Shown here piece by piece: positions 1 to 5,001 of a stretch of 5,001 nt of DNA. The notes below the pieces were generated by a model, which worked only from the letters and a program-made list of their open reading frames with translations, was not told the DNA's origin and did not search any database. Source of the DNA: Rubritepida sp. GTDB taxonomy: Bacteria > Pseudomonadota > Alphaproteobacteria > Acetobacterales > Acetobacteraceae. The stretch is taken from the NCBI GenBank assembly GCA_014376425.1, contig JACMRO010000099.1, forward strand, positions 1 to 5,001. Direction: 5' to 3'. The first letter of the stretch is position 1. Every line of letters starts with the position of its first letter. Made by a program: the position numbers and the translations under genes.

Positions 1-6
1 GCTACC

Positions 7-30
7 GGGGCCGGACGCAAGTCCGGCCCC
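7..30 (+). terminator. Perfect GC-rich hairpin, probable terminator of an upstream unit
   Basis: A perfect 10-bp inverted repeat, GGGGCCGGAC and GTCCGGCCCC, surrounds a four-base GCAA loop, which is a GNRA tetraloop when transcribed on the plus strand. It lies at the extreme left edge, 67 bases before the start of the RTX gene. No T-run follows on either strand, so it is not a classical intrinsic terminator. U-tract-poor hairpins of this kind are nevertheless common after genes in GC-rich bacteria, where they stop or protect transcripts. It could instead be a dispersed intergenic palindrome. The upstream gene is outside the window. Confidence 0.45.
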
Positions 31-80
31 GCCTCGCGCAACCCTGTGCCACCTTAGCAGTTTAGCTGGGGCAACCGCGT

Positions 81-87
81 GAGAAAG
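81..87 (+). promoter_or_regulatory. Ribosome binding site of the RTX gene
   Basis: The purine stretch GAGAAAG lies 10 bases before the ATG at 98. An in-frame TAA at 89-91 rules out any start further upstream, so this weak Shine-Dalgarno sequence supports the ATG at 98 as the true start. I could not identify a convincing -35/-10 promoter in 31-80. Confidence 0.5.
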
Positions 88-97
88 ATAAAATCCC

Positions 98-946
98 ATG
101 GCTATCATTCGTGGTAACGCCGCCGATGAGTTTCTCCAGACCTTCGCGCCGGATGATCAGATCTTCGGCGAGGGCGGCAACGACACCTTGGATGCCGGCG
201 CTGGCAACGACACACTGGACGGCGGCACCGGGGCCGACCTGATGATCGGTGGCCTTGGCGACGACATCTACGTTTCTGATAGCCTGGGCGATGTGACGAT
301 CGAGCAAATTAATGAGGGTAACGACACCCTCTTTTGCATCGGTAGCTCGTTGATGGGCTCAAACATTGAAATCGGTCGGTTGGTCGGCGCAGGCACCAAC
401 CTTAGCGTCGCTGCGAGCCAGACCTTCGCCGTCCAGTTGGTGGTTAACCCCACCTTGGCATCGACGGTAATGGGCGGGGCTGGCGATGACGTTCTGTGGG
501 GCGGTGGCGTAGGCGGGACCATGTTTGGCCGGGGCGGCGACGATATCTTGCGCGACCAGGCAGTAGCCACCACGATGCATGGCGGCATCGGCAACGACCA
601 GTTCGTCATCAACAGCCTGGGCAGCGTGATCGTCGAGAATGCCAATGAGGGTATCGACACCGCCTGGCTTGAGGTGGACGGCTACACGCTGAGCGACAAT
701 ATCGAGATCACCTACCTTGCTGGCGCGGCAAGAACCGCAACGGGCGGCAATACGGCCGAGCAACTGGTATCGAATCAGGCGACAGGGAGCACCTTGTTCG
801 GCCGTGGCGGTAATGACGTGTTGTGGGGCAGCGTCTTCGCGGACAGCCTGGATGGCGGCGACGGCGGAGGCGGAGGCGGCTGCGACACCGCACAGGGCGA
901 TAACAGCAACGAGGCTACGGTTCATAGGGATGGGCCTTTCGAATGA
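98..946 (+). CDS. RTX-type (hemolysin-type) calcium-binding repeat protein, C-terminally abnormal
   Basis: This 282-residue protein is rich in glycine, aspartate and asparagine. GGxGxD-type nonapeptides occur at about residues 24-54 (GEGGNDTLDAGAGNDTLDGG), 126-136, 143-151, 161-168 and 234-244. Such repeats bind calcium and fold as a parallel beta-roll, usually in proteins exported by type I secretion. There is no N-terminal signal peptide, as expected for that route. Two longer modules occur in tandem, at residues 50-136 and 161-245. Most RTX exoproteins are longer and end in a C-terminal secretion region. Here the last repeat runs into a Gly-rich stretch (residues 253-261) and then 21 residues with no RTX character, so the 3' end may be lost or scrambled. 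Neither alternative frame restores RTX sequence there. Its codon use is visibly less GC-biased than the operon to the right. No secretion genes are nearby, so its role (adhesin, surface-layer-like protein or other exoprotein) cannot be assigned. Confidence 0.8.
   Translation: MAIIRGNAADEFLQTFAPDDQIFGEGGNDTLDAGAGNDTLDGGTGADLMIGGLGDDIYVSDSLGDVTIEQINEGNDTLFCIGSSLMGSNIEIGRLVGAGTNLSVAASQTFAVQLVVNPTLASTVMGGAGDDVLWGGGVGGTMFGRGGDDILRDQAVATTMHGGIGNDQFVINSLGSVIVENANEGIDTAWLEVDGYTLSDNIEITYLAGAARTATGGNTAEQLVSNQATGSTLFGRGGNDVLWGSVFADSLDGGDGGGGGGCDTAQGDNSNEATVHRDGPFE
245..832 (+). repeat. Two tandem protein-level modules inside the RTX protein
   Basis: Residues 50-136 and 161-245 align at an offset of 111 residues at their start. 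Both begin with GGxG(D/N)D, then a (Y/F)V..SLG.V..E..NEG.DT block. A variable middle carries a (S/D)NIEI stretch, and both end with ST..G..G(D/N)DVLWG. About half of the first 28 positions match. The intervening sequence is divergent, so this is an old duplication or a normal domain-level repeat, not a recent DNA duplication. Similar modules with 'NIE' strands between RTX nonapeptides are common in large alphaproteobacterial RTX proteins. Confidence 0.65.
854..880 (+). repeat. Short GGC/GGA triplet tract encoding a Gly-rich run
   Basis: An imperfect tract of GGC and GGA codons, with one GAC, encodes residues 253-261 of the RTX protein (GGDGGGGGG). It sits exactly where the RTX repeat pattern stops. 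A low-complexity triplet run like this can grow or shrink by slippage without breaking the frame. It replaces the GGDGxDxx calcium-binding nonapeptide expected at this position. Confidence 0.6.
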
Positions 947-1049
947 TCCGACGCCCCGATCTGGACCGCCTGGCAGAGTGGTAAGCAATCGGCGTGCCAG
1001 AAATTTATATGTTTATTTTCAATGGATTAGAAGCGCCCGTGGCGGAGTT
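947..1049. other. Convergent intergenic spacer with AT-rich patch
   Basis: This spacer separates the stop of the RTX gene from the stop of the exosortase gene, which is transcribed towards it. It holds a conspicuous AT-rich stretch (about 999-1024) in otherwise GC-rich DNA. I see no strong bidirectional terminator. The best hairpin is only CCGTG/CACGG around a 9-base loop (1038-1056), overlapping the end of the exosortase gene. I see no credible gene here; reading frames across it show no recognisable protein. Confidence 0.4.
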
Positions 1050-2531
1050 TCACGGAGGTGTAAGGTTTTCCGACTCCGATCTTGTCCGTGCGGACAACGT
1101 CAGCCCAAGGCGTGCGAGAGATCCCGTCTGCGCGGCAAGCGCCAGGCGAAGCCCCTCACGTTCCCGCATGCCTGCGGTGGCACCAAGCGGTGCTGCTTCC
1201 GGCCGTTCCCAGCTCAGCACGATGAGAACCGGCGCGCCGCCGCCTAACAGGCTGTTGCGGGCCTGCGCCAGCCGCGTGGCCAGACCGTCATTCGCGGGCC
1301 TGCCGTCCAGCCAGCTGGCCGCGAGCGACGTGCCATCCCGGCCCTGCCGGCCACGCCACACCGTATCGCCATCGGTCACATCGAATAGCGTCGCCTCGTC
1401 ATCCTGGCCGGTCAGCCGGCGCCGCTCAGCCACCACGACGGACCATGTTGAGACGGTCGGAAAGCGAATGATGCGGGCGCGCAGGACGCCCGTTGGGCAG
1501 CGCATTTCGCCGCTACCGGCCCCTGCCTCGCAGCCAGGCGGCGCGATCAAGGCAGCCAGCCGGCTTTCGGCCGCGCCGATATCGCGCTGCATCGCCGCCA
1601 CCAGGGACGGCGCCGCCAGCCCCGCAAGGAGCGCGAGGCAGGCAGTGACCCAGCGCCGTCCATGCACCGGCGGCCGGGCCGGCGGGGGTGGCGGCGGCGC
1701 GACACCATCCTGTCGGAACGGCAGCCCGGCCAGGATGAGAAGCAGCATCACCAGCGCGAAGAACACCCAGCCATACAGCAGGTGATCCGCCGCCGCGGCC
1801 TGCGCGCTTCCCATCCAGTGGCCCAGCAGCACTGTGCCCAGGGCGCGCAAGCCATTCGCCACCACCGGCACGATGATGGCAAGCAGCATCACCAGCGCGC
1901 GCCGGCCGGGGCTGCGGAACATCACCAGCGCGTAGAGCGCGCCGAAGGCCAGCGACGCGATGATGAAGCGCAGGCCGGCGCAGGCCCCCGCCACCAGGAA
2001 GACGCCGGCGGGAATCTCGATGATCAGATCATCGACGAAATGCGGGATCTGCAGCAGTTGCAGCCCCAGCACGATCATCCATTTCGTCACCTGCTGCAGG
2101 GCCGGCACCAGAAAACCACCGAACGGCACCAGGAACAGAAGGTAGGCCAGCGGCCCGGCCATGGCGCGGCCAAAGCGCAGCCCCAGAACCGCCACCACCC
2201 AGCACAGGATGATACCCAGCGCGGCGAATTGCCGGCCCTCCATGATGCCCAGCCGCTCCGCCGCCAGCCAGGCGGCACCGCCACCCAGGGCGATCAGCGC
2301 CGGCCAGGCGGTGGGTTCCGGCAGCAGTGTCGTCAGGCGGGCGCGTCGCTGCCAGCCCAGCCAGGCGGCGATCGGCAGCACCAGCCAGCAATGGTTGTAG
2401 GCGGTGGAGGAATCCCAGGTCGCCACAGCGGCGGCGATCTCGGTGCGGAAGGCCCAGCCCAGCAGCGCCAGCCCGACTGCCAGAAGCAGAAGCGCGCGCA
2501 GCCACAGCGGCCTGGCTACCGCGGTGGTCAC
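1050..2531 (-). CDS. xrtA: Exosortase A with C-terminal EpsI-like domain
   Basis: This multi-pass inner-membrane cysteine protease is expected to process PEP-CTERM proteins, as sortase does in Gram-positives. With the GTG start at 2531 the product is 493 residues. The exosortase domain covers about residues 7-272, with roughly eight hydrophobic segments. The family catalytic triad is visible: Cys184 in GACAGLRF, Arg229 in VANGLRALG and His250 in AADHLLYGW. A proline-rich linker (about 277-288, APPPPPPARPP) follows, then another hydrophobic segment (294-314) and a periplasmic EpsI-like (DUF3485-type) domain to the end. This fusion architecture is known in exosortase A proteins. The GTG overlaps the glycosyltransferase stop as GTGA, which indicates translational coupling. 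An ATG at 2591 would add 20 Ala/Gly/Pro-rich residues inside the upstream gene and is less likely. It is the last gene of the operon. An odd point is ACAGLR where ACSGLR is more usual. The family call is firm; the start is fairly secure. Confidence 0.93.
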   Translation of the reverse strand: MTTAVARPLWLRALLLLAVGLALLGWAFRTEIAAAVATWDSSTAYNHCWLVLPIAAWLGWQRRARLTTLLPEPTAWPALIALGGGAAWLAAERLGIMEGRQFAALGIILCWVVAVLGLRFGRAMAGPLAYLLFLVPFGGFLVPALQQVTKWMIVLGLQLLQIPHFVDDLIIEIPAGVFLVAGACAGLRFIIASLAFGALYALVMFRSPGRRALVMLLAIIVPVVANGLRALGTVLLGHWMGSAQAAAADHLLYGWVFFALVMLLLILAGLPFRQDGVAPPPPPPARPPVHGRRWVTACLALLAGLAAPSLVAAMQRDIGAAESRLAALIAPPGCEAGAGSGEMRCPTGVLRARIIRFPTVSTWSVVVAERRRLTGQDDEATLFDVTDGDTVWRGRQGRDGTSLAASWLDGRPANDGLATRLAQARNSLLGGGAPVLIVLSWERPEAAPLGATAGMREREGLRLALAAQTGSLARLGLTLSARTRSESENLTPP

Positions 2532-3754
2532 GACGCCCCCACCAGCCGGCGCTCCAGCAGCGGGTCCAGCCGGCGCAACGTGGCCGCCCAATCATGCCCG
2601 CGCTGCACCGCAACCCGGCCGGCGGCGCCAATGCCGGGATGGTGGCCCAGCAGCACCGCACGCAGGGTCGCGGCCCAGGCCTCGGCCCCATCGGCCACCA
2701 ACAGGTCGCGGCCGGGTTGCGCCCGCACACCCTCGAAAGCGGCGGGCGATGCGACGACCGGCCGCGCCAGCGCCATCGATTCCAGCACCTTGTTCTGAAT
2801 GCCGCGGGCAATCTGCAAAGGCGCCACCGCGGCGGCGGCATGCGCGATGTAAGGACGGGTGTCGGGCACCCGGCCGGTCACGAACACCCCCGGCAGCGCG
2901 GCCAGGGCGCGCACCGCATCGTTGGGCCGGGCACCGACGATGTGGAATTGCGGCACGCCTGCCGGCCACTCCATGGCGCGCAGCAGCGGCATGACCTGCT
3001 GCGCGAACCAGCGCACCGCCTCGACATTCGGCCGGTAGTCCATCGTTCCGGTGAAGACCAGCGCGGGCCCGGCGCCATCATAGGGGCTGGGGTAGCCGAT
3101 AGCCGGGTCGAACCGCGCCAGTTCGACACCGTTATCGACGTAGTCCACCCGCTCCGCCGTCTCCGGCGCCAGCTCGACGAAACGCTGGGCCTCTTCCTTC
3201 GAGACCAGGATGGTGTGGTCGAATGCGGCCGCGGCGCGGCGCTCGAAGGCAAGCAGCGTCCGCGCCTCCCGCGCCCAGACGGCGCGCTGCGGCAGGCGTG
3301 ACGCGGCGGCGTAGGCGAGCCATTTCTCGCTGTCGACATCGACCAGGTCGAGCACCCGGCGCGCGCCCGGCGGCAACGCCATCACGAACGGCGCCATGGC
3401 CGAGGAATAGGCGAAGATCGCGTCATGCCGGCGCGCCGCGTGCCGCTCCCGCACCCAACCCTGCAACGCCGCCGAGTGGAACCAGCCCAACGTCAGCGGC
3501 CGCCCGGGCCGGGCCCGCCACAGCGCCCGCATGGCGGGGACCAGGCCGCTGCCCACCGGCTCGCACCGGATGTCGGCGCAATAATCGCGCAGCTTGGGCA
3601 GATGGTCGAAATCCGTCGGGTCGTCCGACAGGCAGCCCAGATCGATCTCCCAGTGCCGGCTCAGATATTCCAGCATGTGCCAGGAACGGATGCGGTCGCC
3701 CTTATCCGGCGGATAGGGCAGCCGGTGGGCCAGGAACAGCAGGCGCCCGGCCAT
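2528..3754 (-). CDS. Glycosyltransferase, PEP-CTERM/EpsH1 system-associated (TIGR03087-like)
   Basis: This cytoplasmic GT-B-fold sugar transferase of 408 residues is expected to add a sugar during synthesis of the exopolysaccharide linked to the exosortase system. The N-terminal half opens with LLFLAHRLPYPPDKGDRIRSWH (about residues 5-26), the hallmark start of this family, and contains DLVDVDSEKW (136-145). The C-terminal donor-binding half has VFTGTMDYRPN (about 233-243), GRVPDTRPYIAHA and the glycine/glutamate motif RGIQNKVLESMALARPVV (about 317-334) typical of GT4-like enzymes. The ATG at 3754 shares one base with the upstream gene's stop (TGATG). It begins immediately before the conserved motif; an ATG at 3820 would add 22 unlikely residues within the preceding gene. 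Length fits the family at about 400 residues. The sugar donor and acceptor cannot be read from the sequence. Confidence 0.92.
   Translation of the reverse strand: MAGRLLFLAHRLPYPPDKGDRIRSWHMLEYLSRHWEIDLGCLSDDPTDFDHLPKLRDYCADIRCEPVGSGLVPAMRALWRARPGRPLTLGWFHSAALQGWVRERHAARRHDAIFAYSSAMAPFVMALPPGARRVLDLVDVDSEKWLAYAAASRLPQRAVWAREARTLLAFERRAAAAFDHTILVSKEEAQRFVELAPETAERVDYVDNGVELARFDPAIGYPSPYDGAGPALVFTGTMDYRPNVEAVRWFAQQVMPLLRAMEWPAGVPQFHIVGARPNDAVRALAALPGVFVTGRVPDTRPYIAHAAAAVAPLQIARGIQNKVLESMALARPVVASPAAFEGVRAQPGRDLLVADGAEAWAATLRAVLLGHHPGIGAAGRVAVQRGHDWAATLRRLDPLLERRLVGAS
2536..2543 (-). promoter_or_regulatory. G-rich ribosome binding region before the exosortase GTG start
   Basis: The minus strand reads GGTGGGGG four bases before the GTG at 2531. 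It is close for a Shine-Dalgarno sequence and not a perfect match. Because the start codon overlaps the stop of the preceding gene (GTGA), initiation probably depends on ribosomes finishing the glycosyltransferase. This site and overlap are the reason for choosing 2531 over the ATG at 2591. Confidence 0.4.
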
Positions 3755-4788
3755 CAACCCAGCCCACGCACGATGGGCGGGCCCAGCAGATTGGCGATGG
3801 GCAGCGGGAGGCGGCGCCACAGCGCGATCATCATGCGGTATTTCGGGTTGTTTGGGTTATGCTCGGGCAGCGTGGCGCCGGGCTTCAACTGGTAGGCGTA
3901 ATGCAGCGGCTGTGCCTCGAAGCCCCAATGCTCCTTGAATTCCTTGGCGCCGGTACCGGCCTTGCTGCGGCCGAAATCGAATAGCCGGGCACCTCGCTCC
4001 GCACCTGCGCGGCGCATCACCTCCCAGTACATGAAATCGTTGCCGGCCAACGCCCGTGCGGCGAGCGTGCCGCCGCCGTAATAGGGCAGCACTTCGTCGC
4101 GGAAGTGGAAGTTCAGCACCGCGGCGATCGGCTCGCCCTCATGCAGCACGGTGGTGACGTCCCGGTCGGCGGCAAATACCTCACCCAGCAAGTCGAAATA
4201 CTTCCGCGAGAATACCGGCGTCCCCAGATTTAGCACGCTGCGCGCGTAAATCCTGTGCAGCCGGCCGGTGTCGCCATCGCTGACCGAGGTGAGGCCGTTC
4301 TTGATGCCCTTGCGAACCATGGCGCGCTGCTTGCGCGGGATGGCCTTGAGATCAGCATCCTCGTTGCCGGTGATCGCCCTACGGAAGGTGAAGTACAGCG
4401 CCTCACGCTCCGGCCAACCCGACCCGGGCGGTTCGAGATGGCGGAATTCCAGGCTGGGCACATCCAGCTTCGCCCGCAGGTCAAGTGCGTGCTCGACCAG
4501 CGCCTGATACGCCTGGTCATCCACCGCCAGCGGCCCGCCATAGACGCAGAAAGGGGTCGAGATCAGCGAATCGCCGAATAGCCTGGTGCGCATCCGCGCC
4601 AGAGGCAGGACGCCCACAATGGCGCCGTCCTGCTCGGCGAAGGCGAAATGCGTGCTGTGCCCGAAGGCCTCTGCAATGATCTGGCGCCACCCCGCCAGGT
4701 GGAAGAAGCTGCCCCCCTCGGCCTGGCGGACAAAGCGGTCCCAGGCGGCGATGGTGCCGCTGTCGAGTTCACGGATGCGCAACGCCAT
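3754..4788 (-). CDS. FemAB family XrtA/PEP-CTERM system-associated protein
   Basis: This is a 344-residue soluble protein with no signal peptide, of the FemAB/GNAT-like acyl- or aminoacyl-transferase superfamily, PEP-CTERM-associated branch (TIGR03019-like). The N-terminal half has the family's SFFHLAGW (27-34) and LISTPFCVYGGP (75-86). A basic stretch, PRKQRAMVRKGIKNGL, is at 151-166. The C-terminal GNAT-like half carries VLPYYGGGT (233-241), NDFMYWEVMRRA (250-261) and FDFGRSKAGTGAKEFKEHWGFE (270-291), the most diagnostic block. FemAB relatives transfer amino acids from aminoacyl-tRNA to peptidoglycan precursors. For this branch the substrate is unproven, and modification of a polysaccharide or its lipid-linked precursor is only inferred from its neighbours. 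The gene starts three bases after the deacetylase stop, with GGCGGA upstream as a likely ribosome binding site, and its stop overlaps the next start. It appears complete and intact. Confidence 0.93.
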   Translation of the reverse strand: MALRIRELDSGTIAAWDRFVRQAEGGSFFHLAGWRQIIAEAFGHSTHFAFAEQDGAIVGVLPLARMRTRLFGDSLISTPFCVYGGPLAVDDQAYQALVEHALDLRAKLDVPSLEFRHLEPPGSGWPEREALYFTFRRAITGNEDADLKAIPRKQRAMVRKGIKNGLTSVSDGDTGRLHRIYARSVLNLGTPVFSRKYFDLLGEVFAADRDVTTVLHEGEPIAAVLNFHFRDEVLPYYGGGTLAARALAGNDFMYWEVMRRAGAERGARLFDFGRSKAGTGAKEFKEHWGFEAQPLHYAYQLKPGATLPEHNPNNPKYRMMIALWRRLPLPIANLLGPPIVRGLG

Positions 4789-4791
4789 GGC

Positions 4792-5001
4792 CTATTCCGC
4801 CGCCATCTGCATGCCCGGGGGGGGTGCTGCCTGGCCCAGGGCGGCCGCATGCACATCGTCCAGCCGGCCCCAGTTGAAGTCGCGCAACAGCCTCGCCAGC
4901 CGTGGCGCCTTGCTGGCCAGCCCGGTGTAGTGCCGCAGGCGGGACCGCATGCCGGCCGCGACGCGTGGCTGGCCGGGATCGATTTCCCAGGGGTGGAAAT
5001 A
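4792..5001 (-). CDS. XrtA system polysaccharide deacetylase, C-terminal part
   Basis: Only the last 69 codons are present; the gene runs off the right edge. Reading the minus strand from 5001 gives YFHPWEIDPGQPRVAAG, then MRSRLRHYTGL, LARLLRDFNWGRLDDV and a short tail ending MQMAAE before TAG at 4794-4792. The (Y/F)HPWE(I/L)DP.QPR and RHYTG blocks are diagnostic of the C-terminus of the PEP-CTERM/XrtA-associated polysaccharide deacetylases (TIGR03006-like, NodB/carbohydrate esterase 4 fold). These remove N-acetyl groups from a polysaccharide. The catalytic metal-binding motifs lie outside the window, so activity cannot be judged here. It is followed after three bases by the FemAB gene, making it the upstream member of the operon. 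Confidence 0.92.
   Translation of the reverse strand, partial: YFHPWEIDPGQPRVAAGMRSRLRHYTGLASKAPRLARLLRDFNWGRLDDVHAAALGQAAPPPGMQMAAE
4817..4824. repeat. G8/C8 homopolymer in the deacetylase 3' end
   Basis: An uninterrupted run of eight G on the plus strand (eight C in the coding sense) encodes the Pro-Pro-Pro stretch nine residues before the deacetylase stop. Runs of this length can slip during replication. A one-base change would alter only the extreme C-terminal tail and could change whether reading stops before the FemAB start codon. Confidence 0.6.

Noticed and set aside
359..988. Minus-strand open frame (209 codons) opposite the RTX gene
   Set aside because: The start resembles a signal peptide (hydrophobic, Ala-rich), but the frame is the complement of the repetitive RTX sequence and contains no recognisable domain; the plus-strand GGxGxD pattern is decisive.
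999..1024. AT-rich patch as a promoter on either strand
   Set aside because: TTGAAA and TATAAA-like hexamers on the minus strand are only about 7 bases apart, far too close for a sigma70-type promoter, and both flanking genes point into the patch.
717..1785. Two plus-strand frames (717-1247 and 994-1785) that might continue the RTX protein after a frameshift
   Set aside because: Neither contains GGxGxD repeats or a secretion-signal-like end, and both run antisense into the exosortase gene; they do not rescue the RTX C-terminus.
2532..2591. Extended N-terminus of the exosortase from an ATG at 2591
   Set aside because: It would overlap the glycosyltransferase by 64 bases and add a low-complexity Ala/Gly/Pro segment, whereas the GTG at 2531 gives a classical four-base GTGA coupling overlap and starts just before the first membrane segment.
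1662..2798. Long plus-strand open frame (378 codons) opposite the exosortase and glycosyltransferase genes
   Set aside because: Its product is rich in Gln, Arg, His and Pro with no domain pattern, as expected for the antisense of GC-rich coding DNA. The minus-strand genes have clear family motifs.
2327..3301. Plus-strand open frame (324 codons) opposite the glycosyltransferase
   Set aside because: Low-complexity Arg/Pro/His-rich translation with no motifs; it is an antisense shadow of a confidently identified gene.

Overview
The window is GC-rich DNA with a strong G/C third-position bias. It probably comes from an alphaproteobacterium, perhaps a Rhodospirillales- or Acetobacteraceae-like lineage. 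That guess rests on protein style and composition and is not proven. There are two unrelated parts that meet tail to tail near position 1000.

Right part (about 1050-5001, minus strand): four tightly packed genes, read from high to low coordinates. They are the last 69 codons of an XrtA-type polysaccharide deacetylase, a complete FemAB-family protein, a complete family-4-like glycosyltransferase of the PEP-CTERM/EpsH1-associated type, and an exosortase A with a C-terminal EpsI-like domain. The junctions are a 3-base gap, a one-base TGATG overlap and a four-base GTGA overlap, so this is almost certainly one translationally coupled operon. By family knowledge it belongs to the exosortase/PEP-CTERM system. 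The exosortase is a membrane cysteine peptidase or transpeptidase-like enzyme that processes PEP-CTERM proteins. The deacetylase, FemAB protein and glycosyltransferase are thought to make or modify the linked extracellular polysaccharide. No PEP-CTERM substrate is visible here. The operon ends at the exosortase gene.

Left part (1-946, plus strand): a perfect 10-bp inverted repeat with a GCAA loop at the left edge, probably the end of an upstream transcription unit, then a 282-residue RTX-type (GGxGxD) calcium-binding protein. It carries two tandem modules of about 85 residues, 111 residues apart. Just after the second module it collapses into a polyglycine run and an unrelated 21-residue tail, so it looks like an eroded or truncated secreted RTX protein.

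The 103-bp convergent spacer (947-1049) contains an AT-rich patch unlike its surroundings and no convincing terminator. With the damaged RTX 3' end, it is a plausible old rearrangement junction at the edge of the exosortase locus. I see no RNA genes, CRISPR array, insertion sequence or wholly new system.
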